Shown one piece after another: positions 46,864 to 55,908 of a stretch of 64,000 bases of DNA (positions within the stretch are counted from its first letter, which is position 1; each line of letters opens with the position of its first letter). The stretch is from positions 32,624 to 96,623 of the forward strand of contig NZ_MVHC01000015.1 of the NCBI RefSeq assembly GCF_002086455.1, given 5' to 3'. The notes under the pieces are model-generated. The model ran no database searches and was not told where the DNA came from. It saw nothing but the letters and a program-made list of their open reading frames with translations. The position numbers and the translations under genes were made by a program. This DNA comes from Mycolicibacter algericus DSM 45454. GTDB taxonomy: Bacteria > Actinomycetota > Actinomycetes > Mycobacteriales > Mycobacteriaceae.

Positions 46864-47994
46864 TCAGACCCCGGAGGCCTCGTTGAGCGCCTCCAGGGTG
46901 CTGGTCGCCTCGAGGTACTCCTGCACCCAGCGCTCGATGACCGTCGAGGTCTTCTCCACCTTGGTGAACTGGCCGACGACCTGGCCCACCGGGTTGAACG
47001 CCACGTCGACGCTCTCGTTGGGGTACTTGTTGGTCGCCCGGACCGCCATGCCGGAGACCATGTACTGCAGCGGCATGCCCAGCGGCTTGGGGTTCTCCGG
47101 GGCCTCCCACGCCTCGGTCCACTCATTGCGCAGCATCCGGGCCGGCTTGCCGGTGAAAGAGCGGCTGCGGACGGTGTCGCGGCTGGTCGCCTTGATGTAG
47201 GCGGCGTGCTGCGCCTCGGTATTGGAGGACTCCTCGACCATCAGCCACTGCGAGCCCGTCCATGCGCCCTGGGCGCCCAGCGCCAGGGCCGCGGCGATCT
47301 GCTGGCCGCTGCCGATGCCGCCCGCCGCCAGCACCGGCACCGGTGCCACGGCCTTGACGACCTCGGGCCACAGCACGATCGAACCCACCTCGCCGCAGTG
47401 GCCGCCGGCCTCGCCGCCCTGGGCGATGATGATGTCCACCCCGGCCGCGGCGTGCTTGCGCGCCTGCGAGGCGGAGCCGCACAGCGCGGCGACCTTGCGG
47501 CCGGCCTCGTGGATGTGCTTGATCATGTCGGCCGGGGGAGTCCCCAGCGCATTGGCGATCATCGTCACCTTGGGATGCTGCAGCGCCACCTCGACCTGCG
47601 GGGTGGCGGTCGCCTCGGTCCACCCGAGCAACTGCAGGCTGTCCTCCGCGGCGTTCTCGACCGGGACACCGTGCTCGGCGAGCAGCTTCTTGCCGAAGTC
47701 GAGGTGCTCCTGCGGCACCAACTTGCGAAGCGATTCGGCGAGTTCCTCGGCGGACTGCCCGGAGTCCATGCCCTCGTATTTGTTCGGGATGACGATGTCC
47801 ACGCCGTACGGGTGGTCCCCGATGTTCTCGTCGATCCACTTCAGTTCGATCTCGAGCTGCTCGGGAGTGAAGCCGACGGCGCCGAGCACCCCGAACCCGC
47901 CGGCCTTGCTCACCGCGACGACCACGTCGCGACAGTGGGTGAACGCAAAGATCGGGAACTCGATGCCGAGTTCGTCGCAGAGGGGAGTGTGCAT
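46864..47994 (-). CDS. nitronate monooxygenase / 2-nitropropane dioxygenase-like
   Basis: FMN TIM-barrel enzyme of 376 residues, corresponding to Rv1894c. Motifs: ELGIEFPIFAFTHCRDVVVAVSKAGGFGVLGA at the N-terminus in pieces, the FMN/phosphate segment DIIIAQGGEAGGHCGEVG with the family's catalytic His, and VLAAGGIGSGQQIAAALALGAQGAWTG. Substrates of this group in mycobacteria are uncertain; oxidation of alkyl nitronates is the family reaction. A KstR-type operator 33-46 bases upstream suggests sterol-linked expression. Confidence 0.92.
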   Translation of the reverse strand: MHTPLCDELGIEFPIFAFTHCRDVVVAVSKAGGFGVLGAVGFTPEQLEIELKWIDENIGDHPYGVDIVIPNKYEGMDSGQSAEELAESLRKLVPQEHLDFGKKLLAEHGVPVENAAEDSLQLLGWTEATATPQVEVALQHPKVTMIANALGTPPADMIKHIHEAGRKVAALCGSASQARKHAAAGVDIIIAQGGEAGGHCGEVGSIVLWPEVVKAVAPVPVLAAGGIGSGQQIAAALALGAQGAWTGSQWLMVEESSNTEAQHAAYIKATSRDTVRSRSFTGKPARMLRNEWTEAWEAPENPKPLGMPLQYMVSGMAVRATNKYPNESVDVAFNPVGQVVGQFTKVEKTSTVIERWVQEYLEATSTLEALNEASGV

Positions 47995-48026
47995 GACCTA
48001 CTCCTTCGCAGGGCGGCGGATGGAAG

Positions 48027-48040
48027 TGGAACGTGTTCTA
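48027..48040. promoter_or_regulatory. KstR-type operator
   Basis: TGGAACGTGTTCTA fits the published mycobacterial KstR motif TnnAACnnGTTnnA at every fixed position and contains a GAAC-GT-GTTC palindrome. It lies just upstream of the nitronate monooxygenase start on the minus strand, where a repressor would block its promoter. KstR controls cholesterol and lipid catabolism genes. Confidence 0.7.
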
Positions 48041-48127
48041 ATTTAGTACCAGACCCGGGCGCGGCTAGGCCAGTCGGCCACCAGGTGAGCGCTCTGCAGC
48101 TCACACTACCGCCGATCGTGTAACCGA

Positions 48128-48910
48128 TCAGCGCGTGGCGACAGCGCGTAACACCGCCACCCCGAAACCGGCCGCGCGACGCAGGGAACGGCCGGGCGCA
48201 CGGCCGGGCCCACTGACACGCAGCACCGGCCAGCCGTGCTCGGCGGCCAGCGCCGCCAGGCCGGGGCGCGGATTGACCGGCCGGGGCCGGCCCACCAGCG
48301 ACATCAGCGCGGCATCCTCATTGCCGTCGGCGTAGAAGAAGCTCTGGCCGAGGTCGATCCCGTTGTCCGCGCAGAACCGCTGCACCGCAGCCGCCTTCTG
48401 GCGACCCCACACCACCGGTTTGACGATGTCACCGGTCAGCAGGCCATGTTCGTCGAGTTCGAACCGGTTACACAGCACCTGTCCGATACCCAAATACCGG
48501 GCGACCGGTTCGGCGTGGATGGTCAGCGCCGACGAGCTCAGCACCACACTGTGGCCGCGCTGCTGGTGGGCCCGCACCACCTGCTGCATGAGCGGGTATA
48601 TCCGGCCGGTGATGTGGTCGACGAAGAGCCGCTCACCGATCTCGTCGAGCTCACGGATCGATTCGCCGCGCAGGTAACCCGCCGCGCGCACCAGGAGTCG
48701 TTCGAATTGCATGCGGCCCAACCGGTACCGCACGGCGGCCTCGACGACGCCGAGCACCTCGCCGGCCCGGGCCTGGCGCCGGCGGATCCGGTCGCCGGCA
48801 TGCGCGGTGGCGGTGAACCCCGACACCAGCGTGCCGTCCAGGTCGAAGAACGCCCCGACCCGGGCTCCCGGCTCGGTGCTGCCGATCTCGGCGATCAGAT
48901 CGCTGGTCAT
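48128..48910 (-). CDS. HAD-IB family phosphatase (SerB-like)
   Basis: 260-residue haloacid-dehalogenase hydrolase. Motif I FFDLDGTLVSG (nucleophile Asp and acid Asp), motif II SSSA in VVLSSSALT, Lys of motif III in GRQKAAAVQRF and motif IV YADGNEDAALM. The HAD-IB pattern with a helical cap (residues ~60-120) is shared with phosphoserine phosphatases and with the phosphatase halves of mycobacterial acyltransferases. Substrate not predictable. Monocistronic. Confidence 0.88.
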   Translation of the reverse strand: MTSDLIAEIGSTEPGARVGAFFDLDGTLVSGFTATAHAGDRIRRRQARAGEVLGVVEAAVRYRLGRMQFERLLVRAAGYLRGESIRELDEIGERLFVDHITGRIYPLMQQVVRAHQQRGHSVVLSSSALTIHAEPVARYLGIGQVLCNRFELDEHGLLTGDIVKPVVWGRQKAAAVQRFCADNGIDLGQSFFYADGNEDAALMSLVGRPRPVNPRPGLAALAAEHGWPVLRVSGPGRAPGRSLRRAAGFGVAVLRAVATR

Positions 48911-49002
48911 CGGCGTCGATGTTACGGCCGGCCCAGCCGGCGGTGGTGGTCACGCGCCGCACCGGTGGTCGCGAAACCGGCAGCTGATAGCGTGTTCGGC
49001 CT

Positions 49003-49260
49003 ATGGATGAACAGACCGCCTCGACGACCAGTGAGACCGCTGCGAGCGAGGTGCGCCAGGCCCTGGCCGAGCGGGCCGAGCAGCTGGGCTGGCAGCGAAC
49101 CGAGCGGGAGCGCGTCGACGTCTACGGCCGGGGGGTCTTCCACGTCCACGCCGTGTGGCGCGATGCCGGCACCCTCAACGGCGGCGCGCACTATGAGGAC
49201 TCTGTGTTGCTGGCCTACACCACCGACCTGGGCAAGCTCCAGAGCTGGCTGGCCAGATAG
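49003..49260 (+). CDS. short conserved hypothetical protein
   Basis: 85 residues, acidic N-terminus (MDEQTASTTSETAASEV), one amphipathic helix (RQALAERAEQLGWQRTERE) and a beta-rich remainder (DVYGRGVFHVHAVWRDAGTL, SVLLAYTTDLGK). The pattern looks like a small cytosolic mycobacterial protein; I do not recognise a family. Codon use is typical of the flanking genes. Divergent from the HAD gene. Confidence 0.6.
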   Translation: MDEQTASTTSETAASEVRQALAERAEQLGWQRTERERVDVYGRGVFHVHAVWRDAGTLNGGAHYEDSVLLAYTTDLGKLQSWLAR

Positions 49261-49388
49261 CGCTCGGTAACCGGCGCGGCTCCGGTTCGCAACGGTTGCA
49301 TAACCGCCCCTCGTGTCACTCTGGGCGACATTTTTCACACGACTAACTTCGGTCCCGACCTTGTTGTTATCGGGATGGGGAAGAAGCC

Positions 49389-49868
49389 ATGTCACGAATC
49401 CGTAAGTACCTCACCGTTGCGGCCGGCGCCGCCGCGGGACTGTTCCTGGGGGCACTCGCGTCCAGCAGCGCCGCCACCGCGGACACCGCTCCGATCAACC
49501 CGGGGCTGCCCGGTGTGGTCGAGCAGATGGTCGCGTCCTCGACGGCCATTCCGCAGCAGTTACTGCAGACCACCACCTCCGCCCTGAGTGGAACGCCGCT
49601 GGCGCCCGCCGCGTCGCCGGCGCAGTCACCGATCGCCACCGCCACACTCAACGTGCCGCAGACCACGACGCCGGCCAGCCAGCCCACCGGCCTGCCCGGG
49701 CTGTCCGGTCTCCCGGCCAACCTGAGTTCGGTGCTGCCGTTCCCGATGCCGAACTTCGGCGGCACGACACCGGTGGCGGCCGCACCGACCACGATGGTCC
49801 CCGGCGCCTTCGCGCCGACGGCTCCGGTGACGCCGATGGAGGTCATGCTGATTCCCGGCTTGCCCTGA
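49389..49868 (+). CDS. secreted Pro/Ala/Thr-rich protein
   Basis: 159 residues. A signal peptide (YLTVAAGAAAGLFLGALASSSAATA, cleavage before DTAPINPG) precedes a low-complexity mature part rich in Pro, Ala, Thr and Ser (TTTSALSGTPLAPAASPA, TTTPASQPTGLPGLSGLP). No cysteine and no known domain. It could be an O-mannosylated wall-associated protein. Purine-rich GGGGAAGAAG lies before ATG 49389. About 125 bases of upstream DNA hold its promoter. Confidence 0.7.
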   Translation: MSRIRKYLTVAAGAAAGLFLGALASSSAATADTAPINPGLPGVVEQMVASSTAIPQQLLQTTTSALSGTPLAPAASPAQSPIATATLNVPQTTTPASQPTGLPGLSGLPANLSSVLPFPMPNFGGTTPVAAAPTTMVPGAFAPTAPVTPMEVMLIPGLP

Positions 49869-49892
49869 CGCTGAGGCCGTAACCTCGGACCG

Positions 49893-51167
49893 GTGAGCGC
49901 ACGCGCAGGAATCGTCGTCACCGGTACCGAGGTCCTCACCGGGCGGATCGCAGATCGCAACGGACCGTGGCTGGCCGACCGGCTCTTGGAGCTCGGAGTT
50001 GAGTTGGCGCACATCACGATCTGCGGCGACCGGCCCCGCGACATCGAGGCACAGCTGCGGTTCCTGGCCGGCGAGGGTGTCGACCTGATCATCACCAGCG
50101 GCGGACTGGGGCCGACCGCTGATGACCTGACGGTTGACACCGTCGCCCGGTTCTGTGGCCGGGATGTGGTGCTCGACGCCGCACTGGAGGCCCGGATCGC
50201 CGAGATCATCAAGCCGCTGATGGCGCGCTTCACCGGTCCGGGCGCCCCGGATTTCGCGACGGTCCGGGCGGCCAACCGCAAACAGGCGTTGATCCCGGCC
50301 GGCTCGACGGTGCTCGACCCGGTGGGCACCGCCCCCGGAGTGGTGGTGCCCGGCGCGCCGACGGTGGTGGTGCTGCCGGGCCCGCCTCGCGAATTGCAAC
50401 CGATGTGGCACAAGGCGATCGGCACCCCCGAGGTGCAGCAGGCGATCGCTGGCCGGACCCGCTACGAACAGCAGACCGTGCGGATGTTCGGGTTGCCCGA
50501 GTCCGGTCTGGCCGACACACTGCGGCACGCACAACAAGTGATCGCGGACTTCGTGCGGCTGGAGATCACCACCTGCCTTCGTGGCGGCGAGCTCGAGATC
50601 GTCACCCGTTACGAGCCCGACGCGGCGGCGGCCTACGGCCAACTGCTGGCGGTGCTGCGGGAGCGGCACGCCCGGGCGATCTTCTCCGAAGACGGTTCGC
50701 GGATCGACGATCTGGTGGCGGGGCTGTTGGCCGGCCGGTGGATCGCGACCGCGGAATCCTGCACCGCGGGACTGCTGGCGGGCAGACTGGCCGACCCGCC
50801 CGGGGCCTCGGACTATCTCGCCGGCGGGGTGGTGTCCTACTCCAACGACGCCAAGGCGGACCTGCTCGGCGTCGACCCGGCACTGATCGCCGAGCACGGC
50901 GCGGTCTCCGAACCGGTGGCCGAGGCGATGGCCGCCGGCGCGCTGCGCCGATTCGCCGCGGACACCGCGGTGGCGATCACCGGAATCGCCGGGCCCGGTG
51001 GCGGAACGCCGGACAAGCCGGTGGGCACGGTCTGTTTCAGCGTTGCCCTGGGCGACGGCACGTGGCTCACCCGGACGACTCGGCTGCCCGGGGACCGCGC
51101 CGACGTCCGGGAACGGTCGACGACGGTGGCGATGCATCTGCTGCGACGCGCGTTGTCAACCGGCTGA
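49893..51167 (+). CDS. cinA: CinA-like competence/damage-inducible, nicotinamide-nucleotide amidase protein
   Basis: 424 residues, matching Rv1901. The N-terminal MoCF/COG1058 domain ([33 protein letters not shown]) is an ADP-ribose pyrophosphatase-type domain in other CinA proteins; the C-terminal CinA domain ([40 protein letters not shown]) is the NMN amidase with the nucleophilic Ser in AESCTAG. In NAD metabolism it recycles NMN to NaMN. GTG start 49893 by family alignment. Confidence 0.93.
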   Translation: MSARAGIVVTGTEVLTGRIADRNGPWLADRLLELGVELAHITICGDRPRDIEAQLRFLAGEGVDLIITSGGLGPTADDLTVDTVARFCGRDVVLDAALEARIAEIIKPLMARFTGPGAPDFATVRAANRKQALIPAGSTVLDPVGTAPGVVVPGAPTVVVLPGPPRELQPMWHKAIGTPEVQQAIAGRTRYEQQTVRMFGLPESGLADTLRHAQQVIADFVRLEITTCLRGGELEIVTRYEPDAAAAYGQLLAVLRERHARAIFSEDGSRIDDLVAGLLAGRWIATAESCTAGLLAGRLADPPGASDYLAGGVVSYSNDAKADLLGVDPALIAEHGAVSEPVAEAMAAGALRRFAADTAVAITGIAGPGGGTPDKPVGTVCFSVALGDGTWLTRTTRLPGDRADVRERSTTVAMHLLRRALSTG

Positions 51168-51216
51168 TGGTGACCCGCAACCGGTGGTATGAACGTCACA
51201 CCGAGGAGTTGCGGGC

Positions 51217-52680
51217 GTGGACACACAGTGGGCGTGGTTCGGCGGATCCGGCTATTGGCTGGGCCGGCTGGTGCTGGAACGCGGCATCGCCGCGGTGTAC
51301 GTCGTCGCGTTCGTCGCCGCCGCGCGGCAGTTCCGTGCGCTGATCGGCGAGAGCGGCATGTTGCCGGTGCCGCGGTATCTGCGCCGGCGGTCATTCCGGG
51401 TGGCGCCCAGCATTTTCCAGCTGCACTACTCGGATCGGTTCTTCGCCGCCACCTGCTGGTCCGGCGCGGCGCTGGCGGCGGCGCTGGTGACCGGTGCCGG
51501 CGAGCTGGTGCCGCTGTGGGCGGTGATGTCGACCTGGCTGCTGCTGTGGGTGATGTACCTGTCGATCGTCAACGTCGGCCAGGCGTGGTACTCGTTCGGC
51601 TGGGAATCGATCCTGCTGGAGGCCGGGTTCCTGGCGGTGTTTTTGGGCAACGACCGGGTCGCACCGCCGGTGCTGGTGATGTGGCTGGCCCGGTGGCTGC
51701 TGTTCCGGATCGAGTTCGGGGCGGGGTTGATCAAGCTGCGCGGCGACTCCTGCTGGCGCGATTTGACCTGCCTGTACTACCACCACGAGACCCAACCGAT
51801 GCCGGGCCCGCTGAGCTGGTTCTTCCACCAGCTGCCCAAGCCGCTGCACCGTATTGAAGCCGCCGGCAACCACTTCGCCCAGCTGGTGGTGCCGTTAGGG
51901 CTGTTCGCCCCCCAGCCGATCGCCGGGGCGGCGGCGGTGATCATCATCGTCACCCAGCTGTGGCTGGTGGCCTCCGGCAACTTCGCCTGGCTGAACTGGG
52001 TGACGATCGTGCTGGCCGCCGCGGCGCTCGACCAATCCTGGCTCACCGGACTGTTTCCCGGGTTGCGGCCACCGGAGATGCCGGGATCCCCGGTGTGGTT
52101 CACCGCTGTGGTGATCGCATTCACCGCCGCGGTGGTCGTGCTCAGCTACTGGCCGGTGCGCAACCTGGCCTGGCGGCAGCAGCGAATGAACGCCTCGTTC
52201 AACCCGTTTCATCTGGTCAACAGTTACGGAGCATTCGGCACGGTCGGCCGTTGCCGCCGGGAAGTGGTCATCGAGGGGACCGCAGCCACCGAGCTCACCG
52301 ACCGGACGGTTTGGCAAGAATACGAGTTCAAGGGCAAACCCGGTGCGCTGGATCGGCTGCCGCGGCAATGGGCGCCATACCATCTGCGGCTGGACTGGCT
52401 GATGTGGTTCGCTGCGCTCTCACCGGCTTACGCGCGTCCGTGGCGCGACGCCCTGCTGCAACGGCTGCTGCGCAACGACCGCGATACCTTGCGGCTGTTG
52501 CGCCACAACCCGTTTCCCGACGAACCGCCGCGCCACGTGCGGGCGCTGCTCTACGAGTACCGCTTCACCACACCCGCCGAGCGTCGGCGGGATCGGGCGT
52601 GGTGGCATCGCAGCCTGGTGGGCGTCTACCTGCCGCCGGTCTCGGTTCACGGGATGCCCGCGCCGCCGGGCCCTCGTTAG
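51217..52680 (+). CDS. lipase maturation factor (LMF1-like) membrane protein
   Basis: 487 residues. About six hydrophobic segments in the first ~330 residues (VYVVAFVAAARQF, LWAVMSTWLLLWVMYL, AGAAAVIIIVTQLWLVA) and the family's WYSFGWESILLEAGFLAVFLG and FRIEFGAGLIKLRGDSCWRDLTC blocks, followed by the conserved C-terminal domain starting FNPFHLVNSYGAFGTVGR. In animals LMF1 folds lipoprotein lipases in the ER; bacterial members are unstudied. GTG 51217 has GAGGAG upstream. Confidence 0.88.
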   Translation: MDTQWAWFGGSGYWLGRLVLERGIAAVYVVAFVAAARQFRALIGESGMLPVPRYLRRRSFRVAPSIFQLHYSDRFFAATCWSGAALAAALVTGAGELVPLWAVMSTWLLLWVMYLSIVNVGQAWYSFGWESILLEAGFLAVFLGNDRVAPPVLVMWLARWLLFRIEFGAGLIKLRGDSCWRDLTCLYYHHETQPMPGPLSWFFHQLPKPLHRIEAAGNHFAQLVVPLGLFAPQPIAGAAAVIIIVTQLWLVASGNFAWLNWVTIVLAAAALDQSWLTGLFPGLRPPEMPGSPVWFTAVVIAFTAAVVVLSYWPVRNLAWRQQRMNASFNPFHLVNSYGAFGTVGRCRREVVIEGTAATELTDRTVWQEYEFKGKPGALDRLPRQWAPYHLRLDWLMWFAALSPAYARPWRDALLQRLLRNDRDTLRLLRHNPFPDEPPRHVRALLYEYRFTTPAERRRDRAWWHRSLVGVYLPPVSVHGMPAPPGPR

Positions 52681-52984
52681 CGCCACGGTGGTCACCCAGC
52701 TTCGCGCCAACCGTCGATGGCCGGTGGCTGTTCCTCGGGCGATCACGGCCTGCCCAGCAACAGGGCCGATTCCAGCGCGCGCGAGGTGGCGCGCGAGCAC
52801 GGGAATGTTGACAAACCGCAGGTCGTGAATCGTGCCGTCGGGTAAGACTGGACAGTTCAGGGCATCGGCAAAGGCCCACATGGCCCTGTCGAGCATCCGG
52901 GCCCGGCTCGGGAATCTCACGCAGCTTGAGTTGGCCAAGCTGGTTGATATGCGGCTTCACCGGCCTCCTTAGAAGGAATGGATG
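52681..52984. other. 304-base region without a supported gene
   Basis: No intact gene. The minus strand shows two overlapping frames (starting KPHINQLGQLKLREIPEPG, then MWAFADALNCPVLPDGT...FVNIPVLARHL) that read like parts of one protein joined by a frame change, so it may be a decayed gene, but I recognise no family. GGCGCGCGAG repeats occur near 52790. Confidence 0.35.
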
Positions 52985-53288
52985 ATGAGACGGACTACGG
53001 GAGCGGCAGCTGTCGGCGTAGTCATCGCGGGGATGGCCCTGGGGGCTGCGGGAGCTGCGGGGGCGGATGACCAGGCGTTTCTGGACCAGATTCCGCCGCG
53101 CACCTACATCGGCATGTGGACCACCGATGCGGGTCGCCTGGCGAACGGGTTACCAGATCTGCACGATGATCAAGACCGGTACGCCACCGCACGTGATCGC
53201 CGAGTCGTACAGGTGGGACGACGGTTGGGCGTGGGTGAACGCCGCGCAGCGCGAGCTGTGTCCAGACACCCTCGAAGGTCCGAAGTGA
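52985..53288 (+). pseudogene. DUF732 secreted protein, frameshifted
   Basis: Signal peptide (VGVVIAGMALGAAGAAGADD) and the start of a DUF732 domain (AFLDQIPPRTYIGMWTTDAGRLANG) are in frame with ATG 52985 (AGAAGGA upstream). Around 53148-53152 (GGGTTACC) the domain continues in another frame, GYQICTMIKTGTPPHVIAES ... AQRELCPDTLEGPK, ending TGA 53286. Removing one base restores an intact ~100-residue protein with the paired Cys of the family. Either a real lesion or a sequencing error. Confidence 0.8.
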
Positions 53289-53350
53289 AAATCGCGACAA
53301 ACCGCAGTCTCCGGTGAGTCGACCACGGCACCGGTAAGCGGCTTCCGCCG

Positions 53351-53554
53351 GTGAGCCGATTTCGACGCAGCCCGTGTTTGAGCAGACCGTGTAGGCGGTA
53401 CGCCGCCCTCGGGCACTTCATGTGCTCGGCATCGCGAGATGGCTCAAGCCTGGATACCGTGGCCGGATTCCCGGGAGGGAGCGGCATTCTCGGAGACGGT
53501 CACGGTATTGCTGGTACCGCACAACAGGAACTGTGTCCCGACGCAATCAAGTAG
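53351..53554 (+). pseudogene. second DUF732 remnant, 5'-truncated
   Basis: The frame reads YAALGHFMCSASRDGSSL, then DTVAGF, and closes AGTAQQELCPDAIK before a TAG. This parallels the C-terminal half of the preceding DUF732 gene (AQRELCPDTLEGPK), with the Cys and ELCPD positions kept, but no signal peptide or N-terminal half is present. It looks like a tandem duplicate that has decayed. The 135 bases to dtd hold no gene. Confidence 0.5.
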
Positions 53555-53689
53555 ATCAGAACAGGGCGTTGCTGCCGAATAGGGTGCCGATGGCGTTCCA
53601 CATAGTCTGTATGGTGCGCACGGCTTGGCCCACTTGTCCATCCTGGCAACAGTTAACGGGGCGCCGGGCCGGGCACGGCGAGTTTCGCC

Positions 53690-54121
53690 TCAGAGCTCGA
53701 GCAGCACGGTGACAGGGCCGTCGTTGACCAGTTCGACGTGCATGTGCGCCCCGAATCGGCCGGTGGCCACCCGGGCGCCCAGCCGCCGCAGCGCCTCGGC
53801 GAACTCCTCCACCAGCGGCTCGGCGACAGCGCCGGGCGCAGCGGCATTCCAGGACGGGCGGCGCCCCTTGGCGGTGTCGGCGTAGAGGGTGAACTGGCTG
53901 ATCACCAGAATCGGTGCGCCGACATCGGAGGCCGAACGTTGCTCATCGAGAATGCGCAACTGCCAGAGTTTTTCGGCGAGCCGGTGGGCTGTCTTCACGT
54001 CATCGTCGTGGGTGACCCCGACCAGCGCCACCAGTCCCTGTCCGTCCGGGGCGATGGCGCCGACGGTTTCGCCGTCGACCGTGACTCGCGCCGACGAGAC
54101 TCGTTGCACCAGAACCCGCAC
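53690..54121 (-). CDS. dtd: D-aminoacyl-tRNA deacylase
   Basis: Hydrolyses D-amino acids (and mis-attached glycine) from tRNA, a translation-quality enzyme. 143 residues, same as Rv1897c. Motifs [18 protein letters not shown], the [17 protein letters not shown] block and the C-terminal GPVTVLLEL with the GPVT cis-proline loop. ATG 54121, divergent from the thiamine-binding protein gene. Confidence 0.96.
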   Translation of the reverse strand: MRVLVQRVSSARVTVDGETVGAIAPDGQGLVALVGVTHDDDVKTAHRLAEKLWQLRILDEQRSASDVGAPILVISQFTLYADTAKGRRPSWNAAAPGAVAEPLVEEFAEALRRLGARVATGRFGAHMHVELVNDGPVTVLLEL

Positions 54122-54171
54122 GGGCTCGATGGTAGGTACGCTCGCGCTGGGAACTCCGAGAGGGGCGTCAG

Positions 54172-54486
54172 GTGTCGGTGCTGGTTGCGTTCTCGGTCAC
54201 GCCGCTGGGGGTGGGCGAGGGAGTTGGCGAGATCGTCGCGGAAGCGGTGCGGGTCGTTCGCGAGTCGGGCCTGCCGAATCGCACCGATGCGATGTTCACC
54301 GTGATCGAAAGCGACAGCTGGGCCGAGGCGATGGCGGTCGTGCAGCGGGCGGTGGAAGCGGTGGCTGCCCGGTCACCACGAGTGAGCACGGTGATCAAGG
54401 CCGACTGGCGAGCCGGCGCGGTCGACGCGATGAGCACCAAGGTGGAGTCGGTGGAGCGGCACCTGGCGGCGCCACCGCTCAGTTGA
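54172..54486 (+). CDS. thiamine-binding protein of the MTH1187/YkoF family
   Basis: 104 residues, corresponding to Rv1898. Ferredoxin-like fold protein: [27 protein letters not shown], then [15 protein letters not shown] and a C-terminal helix. Family members bind thiamine or HMP and may act as carriers or allosteric partners. GTG 54172 has GAGAGG upstream. Its end overlaps the convergent VanX gene by 8 bases. Confidence 0.88.
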   Translation: MSVLVAFSVTPLGVGEGVGEIVAEAVRVVRESGLPNRTDAMFTVIESDSWAEAMAVVQRAVEAVAARSPRVSTVIKADWRAGAVDAMSTKVESVERHLAAPPLS

Positions 54487-55165
54487 CCGCCACATCGAGG
54501 ATCGGTCTGCCGACGCCGGCGCCCGGCCCGTCGAAGTGCCACCACTCCCCGGAGTAGACGGCGAGGCCGCCGGCACTCATTGCCTCGCGCAGGGCGGCGC
54601 GTTCGGCGGCGGCCTGCGCGCCGATCCCCTCGGCGAACGCAGCGGCACGGGGCGAGAAGTCGTCGAAGCCGGTGCCCATCTCGACCAGCCGGCCCCGCGG
54701 GTCGGCGGTCGTCACGTCGACCGACCGCCCGGTCTCGTGGCTGCGGGCCAGCGGTCCCGGGCGGGCAACCCAATTCGGGTCCGGCACCACCTCGAACATC
54801 CGGACCTGCACCTCATGCGGGCGGTAGCAGTCCCAGAACACCAGCGTTCGGCCGCGGCGGCGCAACACATCGGCCGCCGCCGCCAACCCCGGGGCCAGCG
54901 ACTCGTGCACCAGGCACCGGGCGTTCGCCGGATACAGCTGCACGCCGGTGAAGTTGTTGGTCGTGGCGTACCGCAGGTCGATGATCGCGTCGGGCACGGC
55001 GCTGCGGACGTCGACGAAACCGGCCGCGCGGGCGGGTGCGGGCAGCGGCGGCACGTCGCCCCCGGGGGCCGCCGCGGCCGGCCCGGCCGGCAGCCAGCCG
55101 GCGATCAGCGCGGTGAACATCAGGATCCGCAGCAGCGTCGCTATTTGCCCATTGTCGCGTCTCAT
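54479..55165 (-). CDS. VanX-type D-alanyl-D-alanine dipeptidase (M15D), secreted
   Basis: 228 residues with a signal peptide ([21 protein letters not shown]). The M15D zinc site is [11 protein letters not shown] (SxHxxGxxxD) and the catalytic Glu/third zinc His are in EWWHFD. The [11 protein letters not shown]rg is the family's substrate-binding residue. It hydrolyses D-Ala-D-Ala, in resistance clusters or envelope turnover; here no van genes adjoin. Its ATG overlaps the YaaA stop (ATGA). Last gene of the STAS-PAP2-YaaA-VanX operon. Confidence 0.9.
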   Translation of the reverse strand: MRRDNGQIATLLRILMFTALIAGWLPAGPAAAAPGGDVPPLPAPARAAGFVDVRSAVPDAIIDLRYATTNNFTGVQLYPANARCLVHESLAPGLAAAADVLRRRGRTLVFWDCYRPHEVQVRMFEVVPDPNWVARPGPLARSHETGRSVDVTTADPRGRLVEMGTGFDDFSPRAAAFAEGIGAQAAAERAALREAMSAGGLAVYSGEWWHFDGPGAGVGRPILDVAVN

Positions 55166-55908
55166 GCCGCAACCACGATGGTCAAGCGGTGGTCGTCGCG
55201 TTCCACCCGCATCCCGGCTCGCCGGGCGGTCGCCGCCACGCCCGCGACGTCGTCCGGCTCGGCCTTGGCCGAGGCCAGCGCCCGCGCCAGCCGGCCCTTG
55301 TGGGCCTTGTTGAAATGGCTGACCGAGACCCGCCGGCCATCGGGGTGTTCGGCGACGACGTCGACGCCGACGGCACCGGGAATCCTGGCCAGCGACGCAT
55401 AGGCGCCGGATCGCAGGTCGACGACCAGTTCGGCGGCGGCGATGTCGGCCAGCACCGGCTCCAGGACGGGCCGCCAGCGTTTGGCCAGCCCGGGCTGTCC
55501 GGGCAGCTTCGAGGCCGCCGAGAGCCGGTAGGCCGGCACCTGATCGGTCGCCCGCAGCAGCCCGAACAGCGCCGATCCGACCGCCAGCCGAGCCGTTGCA
55601 CGCGCCGCCGCTGCGCCGCGCAGCGAATCGACGTCGAGCGCCTCGTAGAGCACCCCGGTGTAACGGTTGATCGCCGGCGCCGTCGGCGCGGTCCGCAGCT
55701 GCGCGTTGCGTTCGATCTCGGCGTCCTGGGCAGCCGAGAGCGCCAGCGCGTGCCGGCTGGCCTCCGGGTCCGCGGCCAGCGCGATCAACTCGTCCACCAG
55801 CGTCGCCCGCAGCCCGTTCAGTTGCGGCGACCCCAGTGCGTCGAGTCGCAACGGCTGCCCGTCACCGCCGGTGCGCTTGGTCTCCGACGGGGGTAGCAGC
55901 ACGATCAC
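55162..55908 (-). CDS. yaaA: YaaA/DUF328 peroxide-stress protein
   Basis: 248 residues. The start is GTG 55908 (VIVLLPPSETKRTGG), the conserved YaaA N-terminus; longer frames upstream are the PAP2 gene. Further family blocks: RYTGVLYEALD, LFGLLRATDQVPAYRLSA, FNKAHKGRLAR. E. coli YaaA limits free iron and DNA damage after hydrogen peroxide and binds DNA. GTG lies in a GTGA overlap with the PAP2 stop. Fits the oxidative-stress theme of the window. Confidence 0.9.
   Translation of the reverse strand: MIVLLPPSETKRTGGDGQPLRLDALGSPQLNGLRATLVDELIALAADPEASRHALALSAAQDAEIERNAQLRTAPTAPAINRYTGVLYEALDVDSLRGAAAARATARLAVGSALFGLLRATDQVPAYRLSAASKLPGQPGLAKRWRPVLEPVLADIAAAELVVDLRSGAYASLARIPGAVGVDVVAEHPDGRRVSVSHFNKAHKGRLARALASAKAEPDDVAGVAATARRAGMRVERDDHRLTIVVAA

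Noticed and set aside
52420..52938. 173-codon minus-strand frame as a real gene
   Set aside because: Mostly antisense to the lipase maturation factor gene; only its 5' part lies in the gap and no family is recognised.
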